A stretch of DNA of 64,000 bases from Pseudomonas abietaniphila (GCF_039697315.1 NZ_CP155619.1:5146001-5210000); one strand, 5' to 3'; shown: positions 42,740 to 52,787, numbered from the stretch's first letter. Notes: generated from the letters alone by a model not told the origin. Numbers and translations: made by a program.

Positions 42740-45460
42740 ATGAACCTACACTCCAATACCCCTACGCTGCTGGTCGCAGACGCCCGAGGCCGGGCAATAC
42801 TCCAGGTCCGTTTCTGTCGCACCGTTGATCAGTCGAATGCCGAACCTCGGCTTGTCAGGCAGGTTTTCGATCTTGCCGGCCGGCTGGTGTCCAGTTTTGA
42901 TCCCCGACTTGATCGTCCTCATACCTCCACGATTCATGCCCTTTCCGACGCAGGTTTGCTCACTGACAGCGTTGATGCCGGCTGGCGATTGAGCCTGTGG
43001 GGCGAATCGGGACAGGTGCTGGAGACATGGGACAGCCGTGGCAGCCGATCCTCCATCAGCCACGACTCGCTGTTAAGGCCTTTAGCGGTCGTTGAGCAAA
43101 TGGAAGGGCAGGCTGCCAAAACGGTTGAGCGCTTCACGTATGGTGATGCTTCGAACGAATCCGCCGCGCATAACCAATGCGGGCAACTGCTGCGAAGGGA
43201 TGATCCTGCGGGAAGTACCGCTTTTCTGGCGTTCGGTCTGACGCGTGCGTGTTTACTACAACAGCGCCGTTTTTTGTTGGAACTCGATCCGCCCGACTGG
43301 CCTGATGCGCTGTCGGAGCGTGATGCATGGCTTGAGGTTGACGGTCATGTCTCGTCGAGTGTTGTCGGCCCATTGGGCGAAGTGATTGAAAGCAGCGACG
43401 CTAAAGGGCATCGGCAACTGAGGGGCTACGGATGCGACGGGCAGCTCAAACACGTCAGTGTGAAACGGGCCAATGCTGAATCGACGCAGACGCTGGTCAG
43501 TGATATTCACTACAACGCATTGGGGGCTGTGGAGCAGGAAACCGCGGGCAACGGCGTCACCAGCACTGCACTCTACGACGAGGGAAACGGGCGTTTGCTC
43601 AGGCTTCTGGCGCAGTCTGCAGGGCGAACATTCCAGGACTTGAATTACACCTACGACCCGGTGGGCAACGTGGTGAGCATCGAGGACGCCGCGCAGTCGA
43701 CCGAGCATTTCAGTCAACAGCGCACCGACCCGGTCAATCGCTATCGCTACGACAGCCTGTATCAACTGATCGAAGCCACGGGGCGAGAGGTGGCTGCGTT
43801 CAGTCACGGACCACACCTTCCTTCGTTTCAGACGCTGCCCCTGGATTCCGGTTGTCTGGTCAATTACACCCAGCGCTTTGACTACGACCCGGGCGGCAAC
43901 CTGATCGCCCGTCATCATAGCGGGACCGACACCTGGCGCATGGCGACGTCGACGACCAGCAATCGCAGCGTGCCTCAGCGTGCCGACGGTTCGCTTCCCG
44001 GTGATGAGCAGATCGCAGCCGGATTTGATGGCAACGGCAATCTCATTGAGCTGCAACCGGGTCAAATCATGCGCTGGGACGCGCGGAACCAGCTCAGCGA
44101 TATCACCTCGGTCGCTCGCGACGACGGCCCTGACGATGGTGAGCTTTATCGTTACGACGGTGACGGCCAGCGTGTGCGCAAGGTGCGTTATACACAGACT
44201 CGCAGTCGGACCCTGACAGGCGACGTTCGTTATTTGCCAGGCCTGGAAATCCATCGCAACGACGCCACCGCAGAAGTTAGGCACGTGCTGACGATCGAGG
44301 CAGGACGTTGCACCGTGCGCGTGTTGCATTGGGACTCGGGCAAGCCGAATGACGTAACGAACGACCCATTGCGCTACAGCCTCAGCGATCATCTTGGTTC
44401 GAGCACGCTGGAGCTCGATGAAGCCGCGAACGTCATCAGCCATGAAGGCTATTACCCGTACGGCGGCACCGCATGGTGGGTGGGGCGCAGTGCCGTAGAG
44501 GCCAAGTACAAGGTCGTGCGGTATTCAGGGAAAGAGCGGGATGCAACCGGACTTTATTATTACGGGCTGCGGTATTACGCACCGTGGTTGCAGCGATGGA
44601 TCAATCCGGATCCGGCGGGGAATGTGGATGGTCTGAATGCATTCTGCTTTGTCAAAAACAACGCTGTTTCACTGAAAGATGCGGAAGGATTGGTGGCGGT
44701 GAACCCCGTTGAAGAAAAAAAAGGGAAGGGGCGGTGGCGGCTTCGTGATCTCACTTTGGAGACGACGGAGCGAAGAGAGACTGACGCACGTGAGCCCAGC
44801 ATCGGGCACAACGTTAAGGTCAGCATTTCACTTTCTTATAAGCCGAAGGTCTACGACAGGCTATTAAACAAGTTTGAAGAAGCGCCCGCGTTACAGTGGT
44901 ACGAAAAGATCGGCATGAATGATTATGCGTCAGGGGAAAGGTGGAAGTTCGAGGCCGATATGTATCAACACAACCCCACGAGCAGAACCTTGGAGGTATG
45001 GCCACGAAAATATATTGATGCCTATGATTCAGCGTTTTCTCAGTCGAGTTTATTGCGGGGGGGCGTGTTGTTGAACGATAAGCATGGAAAGCGTGTCGGG
45101 GAGAAGCAATTGAAACCCAATCTGCAAGATAATCGAGAGAAAGCAGAGGCGGTTCGGTCGTTCCTGCAGCGAAACGGGGGAACGCTCGTTATCACTGTCC
45201 ACGACGTGCCTGCGCTCCATTTGCGAGATGACCTCAGGCGGGAGCGAAGTCTGGACATTAGCGTAGGTATAAAGGGATTCACGCAGCGGGTAGGGATGAG
45301 TCAATACCTACAGGTGGACACGACAAGCAAACCTTGGGAAATGCTTGCTGTTCACAACGGGCCACGGATGAAGCCTGCAGAAACCCTGGCGCTTGTCGAT
45401 CCTCCCATATTAGTGAGCAGGCCCAGAGAACGGATATTCGCTGCTGGAGAATACCCGTAG
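42740..45460 (+). CDS. TccC-type RHS-repeat toxin with variable C-terminal tip
   Basis: 906 residues. The N-terminus (NTPTLLVADARGRAILQVRF) and YD/RHS repeats (about 230-560: YTYDPVGNVVSIED, FDYDPGGNLIARHH) match the C component of insecticidal Tc toxins. The core closes with YPYGGTAWW, YSGKERDATGLYYYGLRYY and DPAGNVDGLNAF (about 570-640). The last 265 residues are a distinct, more AT-rich tip with no family I recognise; by analogy it is the toxic enzyme, released by autoproteolysis at the core end. No TcA/TcB gene and no downstream immunity gene are nearby. Confidence 0.88.
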   Translation: MNLHSNTPTLLVADARGRAILQVRFCRTVDQSNAEPRLVRQVFDLAGRLVSSFDPRLDRPHTSTIHALSDAGLLTDSVDAGWRLSLWGESGQVLETWDSRGSRSSISHDSLLRPLAVVEQMEGQAAKTVERFTYGDASNESAAHNQCGQLLRRDDPAGSTAFLAFGLTRACLLQQRRFLLELDPPDWPDALSERDAWLEVDGHVSSSVVGPLGEVIESSDAKGHRQLRGYGCDGQLKHVSVKRANAESTQTLVSDIHYNALGAVEQETAGNGVTSTALYDEGNGRLLRLLAQSAGRTFQDLNYTYDPVGNVVSIEDAAQSTEHFSQQRTDPVNRYRYDSLYQLIEATGREVAAFSHGPHLPSFQTLPLDSGCLVNYTQRFDYDPGGNLIARHHSGTDTWRMATSTTSNRSVPQRADGSLPGDEQIAAGFDGNGNLIELQPGQIMRWDARNQLSDITSVARDDGPDDGELYRYDGDGQRVRKVRYTQTRSRTLTGDVRYLPGLEIHRNDATAEVRHVLTIEAGRCTVRVLHWDSGKPNDVTNDPLRYSLSDHLGSSTLELDEAANVISHEGYYPYGGTAWWVGRSAVEAKYKVVRYSGKERDATGLYYYGLRYYAPWLQRWINPDPAGNVDGLNAFCFVKNNAVSLKDAEGLVAVNPVEEKKGKGRWRLRDLTLETTERRETDAREPSIGHNVKVSISLSYKPKVYDRLLNKFEEAPALQWYEKIGMNDYASGERWKFEADMYQHNPTSRTLEVWPRKYIDAYDSAFSQSSLLRGGVLLNDKHGKRVGEKQLKPNLQDNREKAEAVRSFLQRNGGTLVITVHDVPALHLRDDLRRERSLDISVGIKGFTQRVGMSQYLQVDTTSKPWEMLAVHNGPRMKPAETLALVDPPILVSRPRERIFAAGEYP

Positions 45461-45505
45461 CGGAACGCCTGCAATGTCTTGTTTGCAGGCGATGTGGCGA
45501 ATCGC

Positions 45506-46294
45506 TTAGAAAAACACTTTCACCAGCAAACTCGCGGTGTTCTGGTCGGTATCGAAGTAACGGGTGTCGTTGATGCCGTACTTGTTGGTCCAGTAGTCAT
45601 ACTCGATACCCACGTACAACTGTTTCTCCGGCAGGTTCATCGCCTTGCCCAGGTCGTATTTGATCTGCGGGTTGAAGTGCAGGTTGGAGTGGTAATCGCC
45701 TTTGGTGTTGGACTGTTTGTTGTCCACGACCCAGTCCATGAAACCGTCGATCAGGATGTCGGATTTGCCCACCGGAATGGTGTACGACCAGACCGGGGTG
45801 ATCTGCCAGGCGCCATAGCCGGCACGATGTCCGTCGTTGTAGCGCTTGTAGAAGTTCAGCTGGAAATAGTCGAAGCCGGGGATGTTCAGGTCAAAGCCCG
45901 GGCCGATCAGGTAGGACTCGACATCACCTTCACCGAACTCATACGTGCCGGCCAGCAGCACGTCCTTGATCGGACCCAGTTCGAATTTCTGATCGAAGAT
46001 TTTGCCCATCGACAGGCGAGGGGAGAATTCGCCGTACAGGGTGTTATTGCCCACGCCCGCGTCTTTTTTGCCGTTGTAAAAGATGTTGTCGACGAACAGG
46101 AAGTTATCGCCGTATTTCCAGCCATCAGCATGTTCAAAGGTAAAGGTTTGCTGAATTTCCGGGTTCACGGCGAAGTCTTTGCCGTAAAGGTACGTCAGGC
46201 TGTTGCTCTGCCACTGCAACAGATCGCCGGACATGGCCGGAGTGGCGGCAAGCAGGCTACCTGCGGCCATCAGGCTGGAAAGCGTACGGTTCAT
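45506..46294 (-). CDS. Tsx-like nucleoside-specific outer membrane channel
   Basis: 262 residues with signal peptide (MNRTLSSLMAAGSLLAATPAMSG), an amphipathic beta-strand pattern and a C-terminal Phe (LLVKVFF) as in outer membrane barrels. SNSLTYLYGKDF and FEHADGWKYGDNFLFVDN are typical of Tsx/OmpK proteins, which pass nucleosides. It is adjacent to a urate/xanthine permease, so uptake of purines or nucleosides across the outer membrane is likely. Confidence 0.88.
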   Translation of the reverse strand: MNRTLSSLMAAGSLLAATPAMSGDLLQWQSNSLTYLYGKDFAVNPEIQQTFTFEHADGWKYGDNFLFVDNIFYNGKKDAGVGNNTLYGEFSPRLSMGKIFDQKFELGPIKDVLLAGTYEFGEGDVESYLIGPGFDLNIPGFDYFQLNFYKRYNDGHRAGYGAWQITPVWSYTIPVGKSDILIDGFMDWVVDNKQSNTKGDYHSNLHFNPQIKYDLGKAMNLPEKQLYVGIEYDYWTNKYGINDTRYFDTDQNTASLLVKVFF

Positions 46295-46654
46295 GCGGTT
46301 ACTCCCTAAGGTTGAAAGTCGTTGTTGCCCATGGTTGACGCTCTGTTTCGGCGCCTTGTTTTTTGCTGATTAAGTTGTCTAGTTGGTCAGCTTTGTGTTG
46401 ATAGCAAGAGCTGAGCCAACACCTTGAAAAAAGGCAAAAAAGTCTCGTCGGCTGTTTTAAAAACAGTCGATTCGTGGGTTTCTTCGTGCCTTTTCGAGTG
46501 TGCTTAGACTGATCGGTAATCTGTCTGACCAGTCAGGATAAAGTCAGCGGTCGTTCCGGGGCTGATTTCGAGCGGCGGCGGAGGATACTGACTCGTGCAG
46601 CCGTCCTCAAGTGCTCTGCGACAGAGCACCCGAGTCGAAAACAGGGCAGTGGGA
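46295..46654. other. Gap upstream of the Tsx-like gene with palindromes
   Basis: No gene is seen. Visible structures: CTGTTTTAAAAACAG at 46,452-46,466, CTGACCAGTCAG at 46,525-46,536 (5-bp arms, possible GntR-type operator) and a GTGCTCTG-CGA-CAGAGCAC hairpin at 46,611-46,629. The last is just beyond the permease stop and lacks a T-tract. Confidence 0.6.
46611..46629 (-). other. Strong hairpin downstream of the urate/xanthine permease
   Basis: GTGCTCTG, loop CGA, CAGAGCAC: an 8-bp perfect stem, extended by partly matching bases on both sides. It follows the permease stop by about 26 bp. Without a U-tract it may block 3' exonucleases rather than terminate. Confidence 0.55.
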
Positions 46655-48010
46655 CTAGTGAGAGTGTGCCGGTCCCGCCATGGCCGCGCGTTCGGCACCG
46701 CCCAACACGTTGAACAGCAGGTTCAACAGCACCGCGCTCAAGGTCGCCATTGCGATGCCGCTGTGGGTGATCGGGCCCATCCAGTGCGGAAGGTGGCTGA
46801 AGAATTCCGGCCGTACGACCGGGATCAGGCCCATGCCGATGCTCACCGCGACCAGCAACTGATTGCGTCGATCGGAGATGTCGGCTTCCTGAAGGATCTT
46901 GATGCCGGTCGCCGCCACCATGCCGAACATCGCGATGGCCGCGCCGCCCAGGACCGCAGGCGGAATCGACGCCACCAGATACGCGGCTTTGGGCAGCAGG
47001 CTGAGGAGGATCAGAAACCCGCCGGCGACGATGGTCACCGAACGGCAACGCACGCCGGTCATCTGCACCAGGCCGATGTTCTGGGCGAAGGAGGAGTGGG
47101 TGAAGGTGTTGAGGAAGCCGGCGAGGAACGAAGCCGCCGCATCGCACAGCAAGCCGCGACGCAGCATGCCGGGGGTGACTTCACGATCGGTGATTTTGCC
47201 CAGCGCCAGAAACATTCCGGTGGACTCGACGAAAATGATCACCACCACCAGGCACATCGAGAGGATGGGTGCGAGGCTGAACTGCGGCATGCCAAAGTGC
47301 AGCGGTGTGACCACTTTGACCCAGTCGGCCTGGGCCAGACCGCTGAGGTCGACCATGCCGATGAAGCCAGAAAGGATGTAGCCCAGGCCCATGCCGATCA
47401 ACACCGAAATGTTGACCCAGAAACCGCGCATGAAGCGGTTGATCAGCAGGATGGTCAGCAGCACCAGCGCCGCGACCGCGAGGTACAGCGGGTCGCCGAA
47501 AGTGACCGCCTTGTTGCCGCCGCCCGCCCAGTTCACCGCCACGGGAAACAACGACAGGCCGATCGAGGTGATGACGGTGCCGGTGACCAGCGGAGGAAAG
47601 AAACGGACGATTTTGGACATGAACGGCGCGATCAGCATGCCGAAGAACCCGGCCGCGATGGTTGCGCCGAAGATGCCCGGCAAGCCCACACCCGGCATCC
47701 CCGCCATGGCGACCATGCTGCCGACGGCGGCAAAGCTGGCGCCCATCATGATCGGCATGCGAATGCCCAAGGGGCCGATGCCCAGCGACTGCACCACGGT
47801 GGCGATGCCGGCGACGAGCAAGTCAGCGTTGATCAAAAAAGCGATTTCTTCACGGGAGAGGCCAGCGGCCTGACCGATGATCAGCGGCACCGCAACGGCA
47901 CCCCCGTACATCAACAGGACGTGTTGCAGGCCCACCAGAATCAGTTGCATCAGTGGCAGGGGCTGTCGTGGTGGCGCAGCAGGGATGCGCGCGTGAGTTG
48001 ACTCGGACAT
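46655..48010 (-). CDS. Urate/xanthine permease (NCS2/NAT family)
   Basis: 451 residues, about 14 membrane segments. NAT family signatures are visible: LVGLQHVLLMYGGAVAVPLI, the substrate-site region FVESTGMFLALGKI (about 264-277), THSSFAQNIGLVQMTGV and a Met/Gly-rich helix. Closest to UacT/XanQ-type carriers of urate and xanthine. The ATG at 48010 has GAGGTG upstream. It sits between the Tsx-like channel and PuuD, which supports a purine base substrate. Confidence 0.92.
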   Translation of the reverse strand: MSESTHARIPAAPPRQPLPLMQLILVGLQHVLLMYGGAVAVPLIIGQAAGLSREEIAFLINADLLVAGIATVVQSLGIGPLGIRMPIMMGASFAAVGSMVAMAGMPGVGLPGIFGATIAAGFFGMLIAPFMSKIVRFFPPLVTGTVITSIGLSLFPVAVNWAGGGNKAVTFGDPLYLAVAALVLLTILLINRFMRGFWVNISVLIGMGLGYILSGFIGMVDLSGLAQADWVKVVTPLHFGMPQFSLAPILSMCLVVVIIFVESTGMFLALGKITDREVTPGMLRRGLLCDAAASFLAGFLNTFTHSSFAQNIGLVQMTGVRCRSVTIVAGGFLILLSLLPKAAYLVASIPPAVLGGAAIAMFGMVAATGIKILQEADISDRRNQLLVAVSIGMGLIPVVRPEFFSHLPHWMGPITHSGIAMATLSAVLLNLLFNVLGGAERAAMAGPAHSH

Positions 48011-48086
48011 GCAACACCTCAATTGTTCTTATTTTTTGAGTACGCCCGTTGCGGCTGGGCGGTGGAGCTTTGGTAGAGCACATTCT

Positions 48087-48220
48087 CTGTAGGAGCGAGG
48101 CTTGTCCCGCGATCGGCGACGAAGTCTCGTAAGTCAGCGATGCGGTTTTTCCAGATACTCCGCGTTCACCGAATTCACGACTGCTTCGCAGCCGATCGCG
48201 GGACAAGCCACGCTCCTACA
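48087..48220. repeat. REP element between permease and puuD
   Basis: Arms CTGTAGGAGCGAGGCTTGTC with CCGCGATCGGCGAC and the complement GCCGATCGCGGGACAAGCCA with CGCTCCTACA frame about 75 bp. TGTAGGAGCG-GGCTTGTCCCGC family. Confidence 0.9.
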
Positions 48221-48242
48221 TTGGGCGCGTGGCCAGGCTGCC

Positions 48243-49550
48243 TTAATTCGTCTGCGCCCCCTTATCAATCCACTGCCCCAGCAGGTCACGTTCCTGTTGA
48301 GTCATCTGGGTGATGTTGCCCAGCGGCATGATCTGCGCGGTCACGGCCTGGGCCTGGATGCGCGGTGCCAGTTGCTGGATCTGTTGCGGGGTATCGAACA
48401 TGATCCCGGCCGGTGCGCTGCTGAACAGCGGGCTGGTCGGTTTGGCCGAATGGCAGACCGCGCAGCGCTCCTGAATCACGCTGTGCACCTTGCCGAAATC
48501 CACACCGCCGTCGTTGCTGGCCTGTGCAGGCGCTGCGGCCGGAGCGGCAGGGGCAGGGGCCACTTCGGGTTTCGGCTCATCGGCACGGTGACCGCCAATC
48601 GCCGTGGCAGGCAGCGGCTGGTATTCGATTTTGGCGACTTCCGGACCACGGGGCATTTGCGCAGGACCGGTCACGTAGGCCAGGCAGATCATGCCCAGTG
48701 CGCCGACCGGCAAGGCCCAGGCAAACTTGTGGCTGTTGTGACGGGTGTTGAAGTAGTGACGCACCAGCACCGCACACACCGCGATCGCCGCCAGGATCAG
48801 CCAGTTGTACTGACTGCCGTAGGTGCTCGGGAAGTGGTTGCTGATCATGATGAACAGCACCGGCAAGGTGAAGTAGTTGTTATGACGCGAACGCAGCAGG
48901 CCTTTGGCAGGCAGCGTCGGGTCCGGCGTGCGGTTCTCGGCAATCGCCGCGACCAGTGCGCGCTGTGCCGGCATGATGATGCGGAACACGTTGCCGACCA
49001 TGATGGTGCCGATGATCGCGCCGGTGTGCAGGTACGCACCCCGACCGCTGAACACCTGGCTGAAGCCGTAGCAGGCGCCGATGACCAGCACGAACAGCAC
49101 CAGACCCAGCAGGCCGGGGCGCTTGCCCAGTGGCGAGTCGCAGAGCAGGTCGTAGATGAACCAGCTGGCGATCAACGCACCGACACCGATGGCGATGCCT
49201 TCGCCGCCGCTCAGCGTGCTGCCGGGTGCCAGCAGGTAAAGGGTAGGGTTGGAGTAGAACACGATGCACAGCAGCACGATGCCCGACATCCAGGTCCAGT
49301 AGGCTTCCCATTTGAACCAGTGCAGGTTGTCCGGCATGGTCGGTGGGGCCAGCTTGTATTTTTCCAGGTGGTAGATGCCGCCACCGTGGATCGCCCACAG
49401 ATCACCCGATAGCCCGTCGCGCGGGTTGGCGCGGTTGAGGTTGTTCTCCAGCCAGACGAAGTAGAAGGACGCGCCGATCCAGGCGATCCCGACGATCATG
49501 TGAATCCAGCGCACGCCCAGATTCAGCCATTCCATCAGATGTGCAGCCAC
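48243..49550 (-). CDS. puuD: Membrane urate oxidase PuuD with C-terminal cytochrome c domain
   Basis: 435 residues: nine or so membrane helices (about 10-300, with HMIVGIAWIGASFYFVWLEN and HNNYFTLPVLFIMISNHFP), then an Ala/Pro linker and a c-type heme domain with CAVCH (about residue 362) and a distal Met region (QIMPLGNITQMT). PuuD oxidises urate to 5-hydroxyisourate and passes electrons to the respiratory chain. Heme attachment should need the Ccm proteins encoded at 25-32 kb. GTG start with GGTAA upstream; ATG five codons later is an alternative. Confidence 0.93.
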   Translation of the reverse strand: MAAHLMEWLNLGVRWIHMIVGIAWIGASFYFVWLENNLNRANPRDGLSGDLWAIHGGGIYHLEKYKLAPPTMPDNLHWFKWEAYWTWMSGIVLLCIVFYSNPTLYLLAPGSTLSGGEGIAIGVGALIASWFIYDLLCDSPLGKRPGLLGLVLFVLVIGACYGFSQVFSGRGAYLHTGAIIGTIMVGNVFRIIMPAQRALVAAIAENRTPDPTLPAKGLLRSRHNNYFTLPVLFIMISNHFPSTYGSQYNWLILAAIAVCAVLVRHYFNTRHNSHKFAWALPVGALGMICLAYVTGPAQMPRGPEVAKIEYQPLPATAIGGHRADEPKPEVAPAPAAPAAAPAQASNDGGVDFGKVHSVIQERCAVCHSAKPTSPLFSSAPAGIMFDTPQQIQQLAPRIQAQAVTAQIMPLGNITQMTQQERDLLGQWIDKGAQTN

Positions 49551-49598
49551 AGTCTTTACCGTTAGTCTTCTGCCACTTAGCGAGCAGTCAGACCCTCA

Positions 49599-50102
49599 TT
49601 ATTTTTGGGGATCGAGAATCATCTTCTGATTCTCTTCGAAGAAATGCTCATCGCAGTTATTGCCACTGCCACTGCGATCAACCACCAGGAAGTCATCCCG
49701 CTTTTCGATCGTCAGCACCGGGTGGTGCCAGACGCCGCGATGGTAATTAACACCCTGCCTGCCATTGGTGATGAAGGCGCGGGTCAACTCTGGTTCAGGT
49801 ACATCGCCAAATGGCGCGACCACGACCAGAAAAGGGTTGCCGAGCAGCGGAATGAAAGCCTGGCTGCCCAGCGGATGGCGCTCCAGCATGCTGACGGTCA
49901 GCGGCATGTCCAGCGCGTCGGCGCGGAAAATGCTGATGATCGCCTGGTCGTCCGGCGTGGCCGTTTCCACGGTAGCCAGACGATGAAAGCGCATGGTCGA
50001 GCCGTTGTTGATCATGAAATGATCGCTGCCATCGGTTTCGATGACATCACCGAAAGGGGCGAAGGCTTCTTTGGTCAACGGCTCGATAGTCAGTGTGCGC
50101 AT
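49599..50102 (-). CDS. allA: Ureidoglycolate lyase AllA
   Basis: 167 residues: MRTLTIEPLTKEAFAPFGDVIE, NGRQGVNYHRGVWHHPVLTI and DFLVVDRSG are AllA signatures, with His residues in the cupin fold. It splits ureidoglycolate to glyoxylate and urea, the last step of the pathway. The ATG at 50102 gives the family N-terminus; a longer frame runs into REP DNA. It lies upstream of puuD and downstream of the allantoicase gene. Confidence 0.93.
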   Translation of the reverse strand: MRTLTIEPLTKEAFAPFGDVIETDGSDHFMINNGSTMRFHRLATVETATPDDQAIISIFRADALDMPLTVSMLERHPLGSQAFIPLLGNPFLVVVAPFGDVPEPELTRAFITNGRQGVNYHRGVWHHPVLTIEKRDDFLVVDRSGSGNNCDEHFFEENQKMILDPQK

Positions 50103-50166
50103 GCGGGTTCTTCTTTCTCGAAATTCGTAAATGAAAACACAGCAATTTTTGTCTTTACGCGATCTT

Positions 50167-50303
50167 CTGTAGGAGCGCGGCTTGTCCCGCGATCGGCGAC
50201 GCAGTCGTCGTAAATCCGAGAAATGCGGTCGGTCTGATACACCGAATTTGCCGGTATCACTGCCGCTTCGCGACAGATCGCGGGACAAGCCACGCTCCTA
50301 CAG
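50167..50303. repeat. REP element between alc and allA
   Basis: CTGTAGGAGCGCGGCTTGTC with CCGCGATCGGCGAC and the complement CGACAGATCGCGGGACAAGC with CACGCTCCTACAG frame a spacer of about 70 bp. Same family as the copies at 48,087 and 53,627. It splits the purine gene run. Confidence 0.9.
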
Positions 50304-50311
50304 ACTCAGCA

Positions 50312-51307
50312 TTACTTCGCGACCTTGCCCAACACACGCAACCGGCTCACACCGCCGTCCGGGAAGACGTTCAGGCGGATGTGGGTGATCGGGCCCAGGC
50401 TTTTGATCTGCTCGACGAAGGTGTGCTCGGCGTGCATTTCCAGTTTCTGACTTGGCAGCAGTTCGCGCCAGAACAGGCTCTGGGTTTCGATCTGGCTGTC
50501 GGTGCCACCTTTGACGTACGCACCCTGAATCGAGCAGCTGTCCGGGTAGTTGCCTTTGAAGTGCAGGGTGTCGACGACGATCTGCTCGACTTCACCGGCA
50601 TGACCCAGGGCCACGATGACCCAGTCATTGCCCGGCGTGCGACGACGTGCGGTTTCCCAGCCGTCGCCCATGTTCACGCCACGGCCCGGGTTGAGGATGT
50701 TGCTCATGCGACCGAAGTGCTCGTCGGAGCAGGCCAGTGCGCGACCGCCATTGAGCGCCGCGGCCAGGTCGACCTGTTCGTTGTCGCCCACCGACGACCA
50801 GTCGCGGTGCGGCACGCCGTACACGCGCAGACGCGCCACGCCGCCGTCCGGGTAGATGTTGAAACGCAGGTGGCTGTAGGCCTTGGTGTCGCTGATTTCG
50901 TGGTAGTGGTGGCTGTCGCCTTTCAGCTCCACGGCGGGCAGCACTTCTGTCCATTCGGTGCTTTCGTCTGGCTCGCCCGAGGCCAGGAAGCAGGCTTCCA
51001 GGGAGGCCGATGGCGGGTAGTTGCCGGTGAAGTACGAGGTGTCGATGTCCACGCCCTTGATCGAGCCGGCCACGCCCAGGCGGATCACAGCGCTGTCATA
51101 ACCTTCGAAACGCTTGCGGCGCGATTCCCAGCCGTCCATCCACTTGCCGTTGTCGTCGAACACACCTTCTTTCCACACCGCCGGGGTTGGCTGGAAGAGG
51201 CGGTTGGCATCGGCGAACCAGTCGTCGGTCACGGAAATGATTTTGGTGCCCAGACGGGCGTCGGCCAGGTTGACGAATTTTTCGAAGGGTACGGCGTAAG
51301 CTTTCAT
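50312..51307 (-). CDS. alc: Allantoicase
   Basis: 331 residues made of two homologous jelly-roll halves; each ends in the same type of segment ([13 protein letters not shown] and [13 protein letters not shown]). It hydrolyses allantoate to ureidoglycolate and urea. The ATG at 51307 ([20 protein letters not shown]) is the family start; an upstream extension overlaps the uraD end. Gene order uraD-alc-allA on one strand follows the reaction order. Confidence 0.95.
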   Translation of the reverse strand: MKAYAVPFEKFVNLADARLGTKIISVTDDWFADANRLFQPTPAVWKEGVFDDNGKWMDGWESRRKRFEGYDSAVIRLGVAGSIKGVDIDTSYFTGNYPPSASLEACFLASGEPDESTEWTEVLPAVELKGDSHHYHEISDTKAYSHLRFNIYPDGGVARLRVYGVPHRDWSSVGDNEQVDLAAALNGGRALACSDEHFGRMSNILNPGRGVNMGDGWETARRRTPGNDWVIVALGHAGEVEQIVVDTLHFKGNYPDSCSIQGAYVKGGTDSQIETQSLFWRELLPSQKLEMHAEHTFVEQIKSLGPITHIRLNVFPDGGVSRLRVLGKVAK

Positions 51308-51348
51308 TATTGTCTGCCTCTGGTAATGGGCGTGGGGATGGTCAGGGC

Positions 51349-51864
51349 TCAAAGGGTCTGCAAACGGAACATCGCGATCTTGTTGATCTCTGCCAGCGCG
51401 CAGGCGAACTCGACGTCGGCCGAATTGTGAATGCGCGTTTCAAACGCCGCGAGGATCTGATGCCGGTTGCTGCCTTTTACCGCCATGATGAAGGGGAACG
51501 CGAACTTGGCCTTGTAGGCGTCGTTCAGCTCGGTGAAGCGTGCGAACTCTTCAGCCGTGCATTGGTGGATACCGGCGCCCGCCTGTTCGTTCGTGCTGGC
51601 TTCGGTCAGTTGGCCTTGCACGGCGGCTTTGCCGGCAAGATCCGGGTGAGCATTGATCAGCGCCAGTTGCGTGGCGTGATCGGCGCTCAACAGGATGTCG
51701 CTCATACGCGCATGCAGAACCTCGATGTCATCGATGTCGCTGTCGTGCCCCAGGTCATAGGCTTTCTCGGCGACCCAAGGGGAATGCTCGTAGATATCGG
51801 CGAAGGCTTTGACGAAGTCTTCGCGGCTCAGGGAAGAAGGTGTCAGGGTCTGGAAACGGCTCAT
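51349..51864 (-). CDS. uraD: OHCU decarboxylase UraD
   Basis: 171 residues, all helical. The catalytic His lies in the [12 protein letters not shown] motif, and the C-terminal segment [23 protein letters not shown] is typical. It decarboxylates 2-oxo-4-hydroxy-4-carboxy-5-ureidoimidazoline to S-allantoin. The ATG at 51864 overlaps the puuE stop (ATGA), implying coupling with allantoinase. Confidence 0.94.
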   Translation of the reverse strand: MSRFQTLTPSSLSREDFVKAFADIYEHSPWVAEKAYDLGHDSDIDDIEVLHARMSDILLSADHATQLALINAHPDLAGKAAVQGQLTEASTNEQAGAGIHQCTAEEFARFTELNDAYKAKFAFPFIMAVKGSNRHQILAAFETRIHNSADVEFACALAEINKIAMFRLQTL

Positions 51865-52787
51865 TTTGCGTCTCCCTTGAAGGGATGGACGTCGTGCCAG
51901 TGGCGAGCGATTTCGACGCGACGGGCGAACCATACCTGCTCGTGGCCTTTGACGTACTCAAGGAAACGCTGCAGCGAAGCGAGGCGGGCAGGGCGGCCGA
52001 TCAGGCGGCAGTGCAGGCCGATCGAGAGCATCTTCGGCGCTTCGGCACCTTCGGCGTAGAGCACGTCGAACGCGTCCTTCAGGTAATCGAAGAAGTCATC
52101 GCCCTTGTTGAACCCCTGCACCTGGGTGAAACGCATGTCGTTGGTGTCCAGCGTGTAGGGAATCACCAGGTGAGGCTTGCCAGTCGGGTTGTTGGGTTCC
52201 CAGTAGGGCAGGTCATCGTCGTAGGTGTCGCAGTCGTACAGAAAACCGCCTTCTTCCATCACCAGCCGACGGGTGTTAGGGCCGGTGCGACCGGTGTACC
52301 AGCCCAGCGGGCGTTCGCCGGTGAGCTCGGTGAGGATGCGGATCGCTTCGAGCATGTGCTCGCGTTCCTGCGCCTCGTCCATGTTTTGATAATCGATCCA
52401 GCGGTAACCGTGGCTGCAGATCTCGTGTCCGGCTTCGACCATCGCCCGGATGACGTCCGGGTGGCGCTGCGCGGCCATGGCCACGGCGAAGATCGTCAGC
52501 GGGATGTCGAATTGCTTGAACAGCTTGAGGATGCGCCACACACCGGCGCGGCTGCCGTATTCGTAGAGCGATTCCATGCTCATGTTGCGCTGGCCTTGCA
52601 GCGGTTGCGCCGCGACCATTTCGGACAGGAACGCTTCGGATTCCTTGTCGCCGTGCAGAATGTTGCGCTCGCCGCCTTCCTCGTAGTTGAGTACGAACGA
52701 CAGCGCGATCCGGGCATTGCCTGGCCAGTGTGGGTGGGGCGGGTTACTGCCGTAACCGATCAGGTCGCGTGGATAGTCGGCGCTCAC
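51861..52787 (-). CDS. puuE: Allantoinase PuuE (polysaccharide-deacetylase-like)
   Basis: 308 residues with the NodB-type deacetylase fold (SFVLNYEEGGERNIL, GHEICSHGYRWIDYQ, GPNTRRLV, IGLHCRLIGRPAR). PuuE allantoinases are metal-independent and unrelated to the amidohydrolase AllB. It opens S-allantoin to allantoate. GTG start with AAGGAA 7 bp upstream. A TTGTATACAA palindrome lies 77 bp upstream. It heads the puuE-uraD-alc-allA run. Confidence 0.94.
   Translation of the reverse strand: MSADYPRDLIGYGSNPPHPHWPGNARIALSFVLNYEEGGERNILHGDKESEAFLSEMVAAQPLQGQRNMSMESLYEYGSRAGVWRILKLFKQFDIPLTIFAVAMAAQRHPDVIRAMVEAGHEICSHGYRWIDYQNMDEAQEREHMLEAIRILTELTGERPLGWYTGRTGPNTRRLVMEEGGFLYDCDTYDDDLPYWEPNNPTGKPHLVIPYTLDTNDMRFTQVQGFNKGDDFFDYLKDAFDVLYAEGAEAPKMLSIGLHCRLIGRPARLASLQRFLEYVKGHEQVWFARRVEIARHWHDVHPFKGDAK

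Noticed and set aside
46595..48001. Open frame on the + strand across the urate/xanthine permease
   Set aside because: The - strand product is a clear membrane carrier with NAT signatures; the opposite frame is charge-rich low complexity.
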